64,000 nucleotides of DNA from assembly GCA_964412555.1 (NCBI GenBank), contig CAYPPG010000013.1, positions 66,186-130,185 of the forward strand, in the 5' to 3' direction. This DNA is from CAYPPG01 sp964412555 (GTDB lineage: Bacteria; Hinthialibacterota; Hinthialibacteria; Hinthialibacterales; Hinthialibacteraceae). This document shows positions 25,615-35,027 of this stretch, in pieces. The notes beneath the pieces are model-generated. The model saw only the letters and a program-made list of their open reading frames with translations, did no database searches and had not been told where the DNA came from. Position 1 is the first letter of the stretch, and each line of letters starts with the position of its first letter. Both the position numbers and the translations under genes were made by a program.

Positions 25615-26970
25615 TCAGAAAACGGATCTCCAAGCCAAGTAAGCAATGGAAAGAATACTCAACCAAAGAACAACATCATACGCTTTCGACGGTTTTAACT
25701 CTTCATCCGTTTGCCGGTATCGAAACACAATCGCCTGCCATGCCACTACCAATAAAAAAATGGAGTTTGCAATCCCCATAAAAATAACGAGAAAAAGTGG
25801 TTTTTGGATGAAAAAGTAAATCAAACCGCAGGTGAGTGGAAATACCCACGCCATTACGGCGACCGATCGTTTTCTTTGTTTTCTATCGTTCCAATCGATC
25901 AGTTTACACAATCCGAAAAAATCGGTCCAGACGCGCGAAAATCCCGCTGTATTGGCAAAGATGGTGGAGAAAAGCACCGTGAATGCGCATACCATGAAGA
26001 TCACTCTTGAACTTTCTCCCAACACTTCCGTGAAAATACTTGATAATTGAAAGATGAAATCGTTTCCATCCGCCAACGTTTCTTGTGCCCTCAGGACAGC
26101 TGCGCCGAGTATATAGAATGCGCATGTGGTCACCGTATACACAATCATGGATAGGATGGCATCGATGATCATTACCCGCGTCCACCCGCGTGCGCGTTCG
26201 AACCACTCCGGCGTACCATCCCGGGGACCAGTCCACGCGGCATAGCCTTTTTCCCAGCACCAATAGGTATACATGACCGTTTCACCGGCCGCGACACCGG
26301 TAATTCCAAATGCTCCCAATGCAACCGCAACCAGATTGGAAGGTAAATGGAACGAAAAACCACTTGCCAGGTCAGAAAACGAGTAGGCATAGGGACTCCA
26401 TTGAATCGCGATCACACAATACAAAACGGTTGCGATAAAAACAAAATTCAATGCCGTCGCGATCCATTCCACCGGTTTGTATTTTCCATGAAACACCAAT
26501 AGCGCGATCAGAATGACCAAAACGAAAAGCCAGATTCCGATTGAAAACATTGGAAACGCATATGCCGCCACCTGCGCCGAACCACCCAATACACCTCCCT
26601 GCCCGAAAAAGGTAGCGATCAGATAGAGTACTCCACTGTACACCGTCCAATGGATCCCGAATAGTTTCAACCCTTTACCACGGTTCCAGGATTGAAAGGA
26701 AGGAACGCCGTGGAGAATGCAATTTTTCCCATGTTCCACTTGCACCGCCACTTTAATCAAGCAGCCGAAAAGCACGACCCACAGCAAAATAAATCCCGCT
26801 TCCGCCCCTAAATTCGTGGTGGCGATCAATTCGCCGGAACCGACAATGGCAGCCGACAAAATGAGTCCCGGTCCCAAAAAACGAAGTGAGGTAAAAAAAC
26901 CTTTCGGAGGTTGTCGAATTTCATTCGATTGGTTGGCTGTATTGATTCCGCTCTCCATCCTTTTCCCCAT
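25615..26970 (-). CDS. Nramp/SLC11-like transporter with altered metal motifs
   Basis: A 451-aa membrane protein with about 11 hydrophobic segments. TM1 reads GPGLILSAAIVGSGELIATT; the family's metal-binding DPGN is replaced by GSGE. TM6 carries ITGVAAGETVMYTYW, where canonical members have an MPH motif; that is also lost. Overall order and the LGAEAGFILLW stretch still match SLC11. The protein therefore may not carry Mn or Fe; members with different motifs have been linked to Mg or Al, and other substrates are possible. Two starts (26970, 26958) are possible, neither with a clean ribosome site. Confidence 0.75.
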   Translation of the reverse strand: MGKRMESGINTANQSNEIRQPPKGFFTSLRFLGPGLILSAAIVGSGELIATTNLGAEAGFILLWVVLFGCLIKVAVQVEHGKNCILHGVPSFQSWNRGKGLKLFGIHWTVYSGVLYLIATFFGQGGVLGGSAQVAAYAFPMFSIGIWLFVLVILIALLVFHGKYKPVEWIATALNFVFIATVLYCVIAIQWSPYAYSFSDLASGFSFHLPSNLVAVALGAFGITGVAAGETVMYTYWCWEKGYAAWTGPRDGTPEWFERARGWTRVMIIDAILSMIVYTVTTCAFYILGAAVLRAQETLADGNDFIFQLSSIFTEVLGESSRVIFMVCAFTVLFSTIFANTAGFSRVWTDFFGLCKLIDWNDRKQRKRSVAVMAWVFPLTCGLIYFFIQKPLFLVIFMGIANSIFLLVVAWQAIVFRYRQTDEELKPSKAYDVVLWLSILSIAYLAWRSVF

Positions 26971-27657
26971 GAATTCATAGTCTGGATTTTTAAATCCGAA
27001 TTAAGACTGAAAGTAGAAAACAAGACTCCCGTTTTTCTCTTCACTACTGGCAAGACAAAAAATAATCATAAGTAACAATGGGTACGGTGCATTTCGTGTC
27101 GGGAATGATGCCCAATTTCCCGATTCCACTCACGCGATCATTTTAAAACAATACACTGAATCGAAAAAGGGATTGCTATTGGGTCTGATCCTCATATTAC
27201 AGAAGCTGAAATTTAATCAAAATCGAATAAATCGCTACAATTATATCTACCTTTAAACATTCAGCTTATACATATTTGTCTAACATTATAGATTAGAGCA
27301 ATACCTGAAAACCTTGATTAAATCTGGACGATTGTACCAACTTGACATATAATAACCTTTTCCTGCTATACGCTTGTATGGTGTTCAACCGAGTTATGAA
27401 TCAATGGTAACTCGGAAGAAACCTCTGATATTTTTTCTCTTTTCAGCGCCGGGTTATATAATAGGGGATGTGTCTTTAACGGTCGGTTCCTTAGACCACC
27501 CCAAAGCTCATCTCAGGATGGAAAACGGAGGATGACTTGTCCGTTAGGTTTTCTTGTTCATTCTAACGTGCGAAAGGAATTGCATTTGAACTCTTCGGGC
27601 AAGAACGGAAAAAAAAGGTTTATTGATTTAACGATGTAAGGATAAAAAGGCCTGATT
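26971..27657. other. AT-rich intergenic region before gltB
   Basis: Nearly 690 bp without a gene. Up to about 27330 it shows nothing recognisable. TTGACA at 27342-27347 is a promoter-like box with a weak TATACG 19 bp on. TATAAT stands at 27457-27462, followed by a possible structured leader (27464-27550). Confidence 0.6.
27464..27550 (+). promoter_or_regulatory. Possible structured 5' leader of gltBD
   Basis: Starting just after TATAAT (27457-27462), several arms can pair: TAAC (27477-27480) with GTTA (27543-27546), GGTC (27481-27484) with GACC (27494-27497), and TCATCT (27509-27514) with AGGATGA (27529-27535) allowing one bulge. This gives a closed multi-stem fold about 110 bp before the gltB start. 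It only loosely recalls glutamine-sensing RNAs and does not match a class I know. Proposed from hand folding alone. Confidence 0.35.
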
Positions 27658-30600
27658 ATGACTTTAGGAAGATTACCCCAAAAATTCGGTCTGTACGACC
27701 CTTCGATGGAACACGACAACTGTGGTGTCGGCTTTGTCGCCGACATCAAGGGGAAAAAATCGCATGAAATTATCGAAAAGGGACTGACGGTACTAAAACA
27801 CCTAACCCACCGAGGCGCTTGCGGTTGCGACCCGGATACCGGTGACGGCGCAGGTTTGCTGCTCCAGCTTCCGGATGAGTTTTTCCGAAAAGAATGCGAT
27901 CCCCTACCGTTCGATCTTCCTGCCTACGGAGAATACGGAGTCGGAGTCGTTTTTCTACCGAAAGAGAACGAAAAGCGGGAATGGTGTCAAAATCTGCTGG
28001 AAAACACCATCACAGAGGAAGGGCAGAGAGTTCTTGGCTGGCGTGATGTGCCCAATGACGACACCGCTATCGGTTATATCGCCAGAGATGTCAAACCGGT
28101 TATTCGTCAGATTTTTGTGGCCAAAAATCCACAAATCAAAGAACAAGCGCAGTTTGAGCAGAAATTGTATGTCATCCGCAAAGTCGTGGAAAACAAAGTG
28201 CGGGAATTTGCGGAAGAGGCCGGATATTTTTACATCCCCAGCCTTTCTTGCAAAACCGTTGTGTATAAAGGGCTTCTTATTGCCCATCAAATCAAGCAAT
28301 TCTATCCGGACCTCGGCGATCCCATGATGAAGAGCGCGCTGGCGTTGATCCACCAGCGGTACAGCACCAACACGTTCCCGACCTGGGACCTGGCGCAGCC
28401 GTTTCGCTATCTTGCTCACAACGGTGAGATCAATACGCTGCGCGGAAACGTGAATTGGATGCACGCACGGGAGTCCTTATTCGAATCCGAGTTGTTCGGA
28501 GATGATATTCGCAAGATTTGTCCGGTCACCACGCCGGGAGCGAGTGATTCCGCCATCCTCGACAACGCTCTCGAACTCTTGGTCATGAGCGGACGCTCCC
28601 TGCAGCACTCGATGTTGATGCTGATCCCCGAGGCGTGGAGCGGCCATGAAAGCATGAGCCGTGAAAAGATCGATTTTTATGAATATCACTCTTGCATGAT
28701 GGAGCCGTGGGACGGTCCTGCGTCTGTCGCGTTTACCGATGGATCCAGTATCGGCGCGGTTTTGGACCGCAACGGTCTGCGTCCTTCCCGGTATGTTGTC
28801 ACGAAAGATGATTTCGTTGTCATGGCTTCGGAAGTCGGCGTTCTGGAGATCGAACCGGAAAATGTGAAATTGAAGGGGCGCCTTCAACCCGGCCGCATGT
28901 TTCTTATCGATACGGAGCAAGGACGGATTATTGATGATAAAGAATTGAAGCACGATCTTGCATCCCGGCAGCCATACGGTCCATGGTTAAAAGAGAATCG
29001 GCTTCAGTTGGAGGATATTCCTACACCTCCATCCGCCTCGATCATGGAGGAAAAGATTCCGCTCCCTCAGCGCCAACAGGCTTTCGGTTATACGCTGGAA
29101 GATTTAAAGATTTTGATCCAACCAATGGTCAACAACGGCCAAGAACCGGTTGGTTCAATGGGGAATGATGCACCACTTGCCGTATTGTCGAATCGTCCCC
29201 AGCTGCTGTACAACTATTTCAAGCAACTGTTTGCGCAGGTCACCAATCCACCGATCGATCCGATTCGGGAAGAATTGGTAATGTCATTGGTGAATTATGT
29301 CGGTTCCGAACAAAATTTACTCGATGAGACACCGCAGCATTGCCATATGCTCAAATTGGCGCAGCCGATTTTGACCAATGAGGAGTTGGATAAACTGAAA
29401 TCGGTGAAAGTGGGCAAGCTGAAAACGATTACGTTGAAATCCTTGTTCAAAGCAGCGGATGGGCATGAAGGATTACAAAACGCATTGGAAGAATTATGCA
29501 GCAAATCATCCGAAGCGATCGAAAACGGTGTAAACATCATTATTTTGAGTGATCGCGGAGTCGATGAAGAATGGGCGCCTATCCCTGCACTGCTTGCAAA
29601 CTCGGCTGTACATCATCACCTGATTCGGGAAGGAACACGAACCCAAGTCGGTTTGGTGCTAGAAACCGGTGAACCGCGCGAGGTAATGCATTTTGCGCTA
29701 TTGATCGGTTATGGTGCAGGAGCGATCAATCCCTATCTCGCCCTCGAAACCGCTGCCCAATTGGTGGAAGAGGGGAAGGCCGAAGAGGGGATCGATGCCA
29801 AGCAGGCCCAGAAGAATTTTGTCAAAGCCATCAATAAAGGGCTTTTGAAAGTCTTTTCGAAAATGGGAATCTCGACCCTGCAAAGTTACCGTGGCGCTCA
29901 AATTTTTGAAGCCGTCGGTTTGGGGCCGAATATGATTGAAAAATACTTTACCGGAACCCCGTCCCGCATTGGCGGTCTCGAACTGGATATCGTCGCGAAA
30001 GAAACATCGATGCGCCACGAATACGCGTTTCCTCAACCGCCGGCTTATCATCCGGATTTAGATGAGGGAGGAGCGTATCAATGGAGGCGTGACGGCGAAT
30101 ATCATATGATCAATCCGGAATCCGTCTCCCGTTTGCAGCATTCGGTCCGGATCAAGAGTTTTCAGACCTTTAAAGAATTTTCGCGTGTAATCAACGATGA
30201 AAATAAACGGCGCGCCACGATTCGTAGTCTGCTCGATTTCAATTTCCAGCCGAATCCGATTCCTATCGAAGATGTCGAGCCGGCTGCCGAGATCGTCAAA
30301 CGGTTTGTCACCGGAGCGATGTCGTTCGGTTCCTTGAGTAAAGAAGCGCATGAGAACCTTGCGCTTGCCATGAACCACCTTGGAGGAAAAAGCAATTCCG
30401 GTGAGGGTGGGGAAGATCCGGAGCGATTCAAACCCCTGCCGGATGGACGAAGCCGCCGCAGCGCCATCAAACAGGTAGCATCAGGTCGATTTGGCGTAAC
30501 GATCGAGTATCTTGTCAATGCCGATGAATTGCAAATCAAGATGGCGCAGGGGGCGAAGCCGGGGGAGGGCGGACAACTTCCCGGCTTCAAAGTGGACGAA

Positions 30601-32214
30601 GTGATTGCCCGTGTGCGTCATTCGACGCCAGGAGTGACTCTGATTTCTCCACCGCCGCATCATGATATCTATTCCATCGAAGATTTGGCGCAGTTGATAT
30701 ATGATCTAAAAAATTCAAATCCGGCCGCTCGAATTTCAGTGAAACTTGTTTCCGAAATCGGTGTAGGAACAGTAGCCGCCGGTGTTTCGAAAGGCCATTC
30801 CGATCATGTCCTGATCAGCGGGCATGACGGCGGAACCGGCGCATCTCCCTTGTCTTCCATCAAGCATGCCGGCTTGCCGTGGGAACTGGGTCTTTCGGAG
30901 GCGCAACAGATTTTGGTCGCCAACGATCTGCGCGGGCGAATTGTCGTCCAAACCGACGGGCAAATAAAAACCGGCCGCGATGTAGCCATCGCTGCATTGT
31001 TGGGAGCGGAAGAATTTGGTTTCTCGACAGCGCCGTTAGTGGCATCTGGCTGTATCATGATGCGCAAGTGCCATCTCAATACCTGTCCGGTGGGAGTTGC
31101 GACCCAGAATCCGGAACTGCGGGAAAAGTTTGAGGGAAAACCCGAACATGTCATCAATTACTTTTTCTTCGTCGCGGAAGAAGTACGGGAAATCATGGCT
31201 CAACTGGGCATCCGCAAAATGGATGACATGATCGGCCGCGTCGAGTATTTGAGACCGAAAGAGAATATCGATCATTGGAAAGCCAAAACACTCGATCTTT
31301 CTGCGGTTCTATTCAAGCCCGATGTTCCGTTTGCCATTCGCTGCGTTCAAAAGCAGGATCATGGATTGGATAAGGCGCTTGATCAGGAATTATTGAAATT
31401 GGCCAAGGATGCCATCGAAAAACAAAAACCGGTGGAGATCAATCTACCGATCCGCAATATCAACCGAACGGCCTGTACAATCTTGAGCCAAGAGATCGCG
31501 AAACGCTATGGATTGAAAGGCCTGCCGGAAGACACGATTCGAATTCATTTTACCGGATCGGCCGGACAGAGTTTTGCGGGATTTTTGGCGAACGGCATAT
31601 CCATCACGGTCGAAGGGGATGCCAATGACTATACGGGCAAAGGGATGTCCGGCGGGCGCGTGGTGATCTATCCGTCCAAACAATCTTCTTTTGTACCAGA
31701 AGAAAATATATTGATCGGCAATGTCGTTTTGTATGGAGCGACAAGCGGGGAATGTTATTTCCGTGGCATGGCCGGCGAACGGTTCTGTGTCCGGAACAGC
31801 GGTGCACGAGCGGTGGTGGAAGGAGTCGGCGATCATGGATGCGAATATATGACCGGTGGACGCGCGGTAATCTTGGGGCCGACCGGGCGCAATTTTGCGG
31901 CGGGAATGAGCGGCGGAATCGCATATGTTTACGATCCGGATCAGACATTTGAGAACCGCTGCAACCCCGGGATGGTCGATTTGGAACCGGTTACGGAACC
32001 GGAATCGGTGAAAGAGCTGCGTGAGATGATTCAGCGACATTTTGTGTTCACCGAAAGTGCGGTTGCCGAGAAAATTTTACATAATTGGGATCAGGCTCTT
32101 ACGCAATTCGTCAAAGTCATGCCGAGAGAATATCGGCGAATTCTGATGGAGCGAGCGGAAAAAGAGCGTTCGGAAGCGGGGATAGAATTGCAAGAGGTCA
32201 GTACTCATGGGTAA
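27658..32214 (+). CDS. gltB: Glutamate synthase large subunit
   Basis: The large subunit (1518 aa) moves the amide of glutamine to 2-oxoglutarate, giving two glutamates. A short propeptide precedes the Ntn-type nucleophile Cys22 in EHDNCGVGF. The glutaminase domain covers about 22-430, a central domain about 480-790, then the FMN/2-oxoglutarate domain with GGKSNSGEGGEDPER and KPGEGGQLPG. The [3Fe-4S] cysteines are in CIMMRKCHLNTCPVGVATQ. The C-terminal beta-helix shows repeated GxxxGGxxxI turns near 1300-1430. The stop overlaps gltD by 8 nt. Confidence 0.98.
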   Translation: MTLGRLPQKFGLYDPSMEHDNCGVGFVADIKGKKSHEIIEKGLTVLKHLTHRGACGCDPDTGDGAGLLLQLPDEFFRKECDPLPFDLPAYGEYGVGVVFLPKENEKREWCQNLLENTITEEGQRVLGWRDVPNDDTAIGYIARDVKPVIRQIFVAKNPQIKEQAQFEQKLYVIRKVVENKVREFAEEAGYFYIPSLSCKTVVYKGLLIAHQIKQFYPDLGDPMMKSALALIHQRYSTNTFPTWDLAQPFRYLAHNGEINTLRGNVNWMHARESLFESELFGDDIRKICPVTTPGASDSAILDNALELLVMSGRSLQHSMLMLIPEAWSGHESMSREKIDFYEYHSCMMEPWDGPASVAFTDGSSIGAVLDRNGLRPSRYVVTKDDFVVMASEVGVLEIEPENVKLKGRLQPGRMFLIDTEQGRIIDDKELKHDLASRQPYGPWLKENRLQLEDIPTPPSASIMEEKIPLPQRQQAFGYTLEDLKILIQPMVNNGQEPVGSMGNDAPLAVLSNRPQLLYNYFKQLFAQVTNPPIDPIREELVMSLVNYVGSEQNLLDETPQHCHMLKLAQPILTNEELDKLKSVKVGKLKTITLKSLFKAADGHEGLQNALEELCSKSSEAIENGVNIIILSDRGVDEEWAPIPALLANSAVHHHLIREGTRTQVGLVLETGEPREVMHFALLIGYGAGAINPYLALETAAQLVEEGKAEEGIDAKQAQKNFVKAINKGLLKVFSKMGISTLQSYRGAQIFEAVGLGPNMIEKYFTGTPSRIGGLELDIVAKETSMRHEYAFPQPPAYHPDLDEGGAYQWRRDGEYHMINPESVSRLQHSVRIKSFQTFKEFSRVINDENKRRATIRSLLDFNFQPNPIPIEDVEPAAEIVKRFVTGAMSFGSLSKEAHENLALAMNHLGGKSNSGEGGEDPERFKPLPDGRSRRSAIKQVASGRFGVTIEYLVNADELQIKMAQGAKPGEGGQLPGFKVDEVIARVRHSTPGVTLISPPPHHDIYSIEDLAQLIYDLKNSNPAARISVKLVSEIGVGTVAAGVSKGHSDHVLISGHDGGTGASPLSSIKHAGLPWELGLSEAQQILVANDLRGRIVVQTDGQIKTGRDVAIAALLGAEEFGFSTAPLVASGCIMMRKCHLNTCPVGVATQNPELREKFEGKPEHVINYFFFVAEEVREIMAQLGIRKMDDMIGRVEYLRPKENIDHWKAKTLDLSAVLFKPDVPFAIRCVQKQDHGLDKALDQELLKLAKDAIEKQKPVEINLPIRNINRTACTILSQEIAKRYGLKGLPEDTIRIHFTGSAGQSFAGFLANGISITVEGDANDYTGKGMSGGRVVIYPSKQSSFVPEENILIGNVVLYGATSGECYFRGMAGERFCVRNSGARAVVEGVGDHGCEYMTGGRAVILGPTGRNFAAGMSGGIAYVYDPDQTFENRCNPGMVDLEPVTEPESVKELREMIQRHFVFTESAVAEKILHNWDQALTQFVKVMPREYRRILMERAEKERSEAGIELQEVSTHG

Positions 32215-33646
32215 GAATACAGGATTTTTGGAAATACAACGGGAAATCCCGGTCGATCAAGAGACCAAGGAACGCATCAAGCATTATCACGAGTTTCACA
32301 GCAATCTTCCGGTTGAACGGTTGCAGGCTCAAGGAGCGCGCTGTATGGACTGCGGTATTCCCTTCTGCCATTGGGGATGTCCGTTAGGGAATATTATTCC
32401 TGACTGGAACGATATGGTGTATCGCAACCAGTGGAAAGAGGCTATCGACCGGCTTCACAAAACCAATAATTTCCCGGAATTCACAGGCCGTGTCTGTCCG
32501 GCGCCCTGTGAAGCGTCCTGTGTGCTTGCCATCAATAACGATGCGGTCACGATCAAGGAGATCGAGCGGAATATCATCGATTATGCCTTCCAGCAAGGAT
32601 GGGTGAAACCGCAGCCGCCGACGAAACACACCGGCAAGAAAGTGGCGGTCGTCGGTTCCGGTCCGGCCGGGATGGCGGCGGCGCAACAGTTGGCGCGCGC
32701 GGGGCATTCCGTCGTTCTCTTTGAAAAAGCGAATCGCATCGGGGGGCTTTTACGATACGGGATTCCCGATTTCAAGATGGAAAAACATCTCATCGATCGC
32801 CGGATGAACCAGATGCGGGTGGAAGGTGTCGAATTCCGGACGAATGTCGATGTGGGCAAAGATATTACTGTCGAAGAATTGAAGAAAAATTTTGACGCTG
32901 TCGTTCTCACCGGAGGAGCGATGAAACCGCGTGATCTCCCCGTGGAGGGGCGTGATTTGAAGGGGATTCATTTCGCGATGGATTTCCTGACTCAGCAAAA
33001 CAAACGCAATGCCGGCGACCGGATTCCGGAAGATGAGAGCATCACGGCGACTGGAAAAAGGGTCGTTGTGATCGGGGGTGGAGACACAGGTTCCGATTGT
33101 GTGGGAACTTATCATCGGCAGGGAGCACTGAGCGTGCATCAGTTCGAAATTATGCCGAAGCCACCGAATGATCATGACCCAAGCAATCCCTGGCCGCATT
33201 GGCCTATGATTCTGCGTACTTCGTCTTCTCATGAAGAAGGCGGCGAACGGGATTGGCAGGTCAACACGAAGCGGTTCAGCGGAGACAAATTCGGCAATGT
33301 AAAGAAACTGCATTGCATTCGGGTCGAACTGGATACGGGGGAAAATGGCCGGCCGTATTTCAAGGAGATTCCCGGTTCCGAATTCGAAGTGGACGCCGAT
33401 TTGGTCTTGTTGGCGATGGGATTTACCGGACCGGTGCAAGAAGGTGTTCTTAGTGATTTCGAAGTTGAGTTTACAGAACGGGGGGCTGTGCGGGTGGATG
33501 AAAATTATATGAGCAGTGTGCCGGGGGTGTTTTGTGCGGGGGATATGAGCCGGGGAGCTTCGCTCGTTGTGTGGGCGATATGGGAAGGACGGCAGGCGGC
33601 AAAGGGGGTGGATCAGTATTTGATGGGGGAGACACAGTTGGTGTAA
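32207..33646 (+). CDS. gltD: Glutamate synthase small subunit
   Basis: The 479-aa flavoprotein feeds electrons from NAD(P)H to GltB. The N-terminal cysteines are in CMDCGIPFCHWGCPLGN and RVCPAPCEASCVL, which hold two [4Fe-4S] clusters. An FAD fingerprint VAVVGSGPAGMAAAQQLARAG is near residue 146, and the NADPH fingerprint VVVIGGGDTGSDC near 287. The last part has VPGVFCAGDMSRGASLVVWAI. The start overlaps the end of gltB by 8 nt, so the subunits are made in step. A palindromic repeat follows the stop. Confidence 0.98.
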   Translation: MGKNTGFLEIQREIPVDQETKERIKHYHEFHSNLPVERLQAQGARCMDCGIPFCHWGCPLGNIIPDWNDMVYRNQWKEAIDRLHKTNNFPEFTGRVCPAPCEASCVLAINNDAVTIKEIERNIIDYAFQQGWVKPQPPTKHTGKKVAVVGSGPAGMAAAQQLARAGHSVVLFEKANRIGGLLRYGIPDFKMEKHLIDRRMNQMRVEGVEFRTNVDVGKDITVEELKKNFDAVVLTGGAMKPRDLPVEGRDLKGIHFAMDFLTQQNKRNAGDRIPEDESITATGKRVVVIGGGDTGSDCVGTYHRQGALSVHQFEIMPKPPNDHDPSNPWPHWPMILRTSSSHEEGGERDWQVNTKRFSGDKFGNVKKLHCIRVELDTGENGRPYFKEIPGSEFEVDADLVLLAMGFTGPVQEGVLSDFEVEFTERGAVRVDENYMSSVPGVFCAGDMSRGASLVVWAIWEGRQAAKGVDQYLMGETQLV

Positions 33647-33658
33647 GTTACTAATACA

Positions 33659-33685
33659 GGCGGGCAAGGATGCCCGCGCTCCGAC
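33659..33685. repeat. Palindromic repeat R2
   Basis: GCGGGCA-agga-TGCCCGC followed by GCTCCGAC, between the ends of convergent gltD and a lipoprotein gene. A sister copy at 59034-59058 keeps the AGGA loop and the GCTCCGA tail while the stem differs by a compensatory base pair (GCGGCCA/TGGCCGC). Confidence 0.75.
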
Positions 33686-33706
33686 AAAGTAAAATTCGAA
33701 GAGTAT

Positions 33707-34636
33707 TTATTCTGTTTTCGAGCCAGCGAGTCGGAAGCCTCCGGTGTGTTGTTTTCGTTCGGGGGGAAACTTGCCTCGGTCTGCGCTACGCATAAATTTG
33801 TACTCTCCCATCCAGGAGGCGCCGCGGAATACTTTTTCTTTCCCAGTTTCCGGTCCTTTGGGATCGGTTACATCCTGTTCCGGATAAGTGCCGTACCAAT
33901 CCGAGCACCATTCCCATACATTGCCGTGCATGTCATAGAGTCCCCACGGATTGGGTTTCAGTTGGCCGACCGGATGCAAGTTCGCTTCGGAGTTATTGCG
34001 AAACCAGGCATATTCTTCCATTTGTTCTTCCGTGATATTTTCGCCGATATAGGTGGCTGTTGTGGTTCCGGCGCGGCAGGCGTATTCCCATTCCGCTTCG
34101 GTGGGCAGGCGGAAACGGATTTCGTCTTGTTGCTCATTCAATTTTTGAATGTAGGCCTGGGCTTCGTGCCAGCTGACACGATTGACCGGTAAATTATCGC
34201 CTTTTTGGGTAGAGGGATTTTCTTCCATCAAAGCCAGCCATTGCGCTTGAGTAACTTCGTATTTCCCGATGTAGTAATCGTTAGTAAGAGTGACGGTATG
34301 AACCGGTGATTCATTCTCTTCGTGAAATTCTTCGGTTGGCGGGCTCCCCATTTGGAATTTGCCGGCGGGGATTTCAACCAAAATGATAGGAACCGCACCT
34401 TCCGCCAGGTTGGGAAGCGGAACGAGTATTTCATTTTCTTTAACAGTTGGTTGTTCAGCCGGAGTTGCTTCTTGCGGTTGTGTTTCGGGTTCTTCTTGAA
34501 CAGGGGTCGATTCCGGTTGAGTGGTTGGAGCCTGGGTGACTTGTTGTTCTTCTTGTTGTGGCCCACATGATTCGATGATGCAGAGTATCAACACGGACAG
34601 AATGCATGCAAACAATTGCGGCCATTTTCGTTTCAT
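33707..34636 (-). CDS. Lipoprotein with formylglycine-generating-enzyme (SUMF1) fold, catalytic Cys absent
   Basis: A 309-aa predicted lipoprotein: signal sequence with lipobox IIESC (Cys24), then a Pro/Gln/Glu-rich linker of about 45 residues, then the FGE-sulfatase domain from residue about 85. Typical segments are IPAGKFQMGSPPTEEFHEEN, YYIGKYEVTQAQWLALM, RLPTEAEWEYACRAG and NPWGLYDMHGNVWEWCSDW. True FGE enzymes carry two cysteines shortly after RGGSW; here the stretch is RGASWMGEYKFMRSADRG, without Cys, so it should not make formylglycine. Perhaps a binding module at the cell surface. Confidence 0.85.
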   Translation of the reverse strand: MKRKWPQLFACILSVLILCIIESCGPQQEEQQVTQAPTTQPESTPVQEEPETQPQEATPAEQPTVKENEILVPLPNLAEGAVPIILVEIPAGKFQMGSPPTEEFHEENESPVHTVTLTNDYYIGKYEVTQAQWLALMEENPSTQKGDNLPVNRVSWHEAQAYIQKLNEQQDEIRFRLPTEAEWEYACRAGTTTATYIGENITEEQMEEYAWFRNNSEANLHPVGQLKPNPWGLYDMHGNVWEWCSDWYGTYPEQDVTDPKGPETGKEKVFRGASWMGEYKFMRSADRGKFPPERKQHTGGFRLAGSKTE

Positions 34637-35027
34637 CCTATTTTCTCCTTTTGATTTGGTATCACGCCTTAATTGTATATTGTCAACTTTCCGGAGGGGA
34701 TTGTCTATGGGAGTTTTCAGAAAACATCATGGGTGTTGAAAAGGTTATTAGGCGCACCTATGCGTGTGTTATTGGGGAATGATTGAGAAGAATCTTTCTT
34801 GGGTGTTTCGTTTTGACTGCGACTTAGACGCAAGGGCAGATAAAACTTGCCCTTGCTACCCGGGCAAGGGGAGATGATACTTGCCTTGCTATCCGGTTAA
34901 GAAAAATCCAAGGGGCAGATGAAACTTGGCCTTGCTGCCCGATCTTGTTGTTTTGATCCTTGGTGAGGTGTTGACCTTTGATTGTTTTTTTGTACCCCTT
35001 GAGGATTCAATACGAAAATTATTTTAG
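34637..35027. other. Intergenic region with short GGGCAAG repeats
   Basis: No gene. Between 34832 and 34945 three short direct and inverted copies of AGGGCAGATAAAACTTGCCC-like units occur, related to the units of the tandem array at 38121-38390. The rest shows nothing recognisable. Confidence 0.6.

Noticed and set aside
34832..34945. Transposon ends in the GGGCAAG repeats
   Set aside because: Direct and inverted words are present, but no transposase or target duplication is visible.
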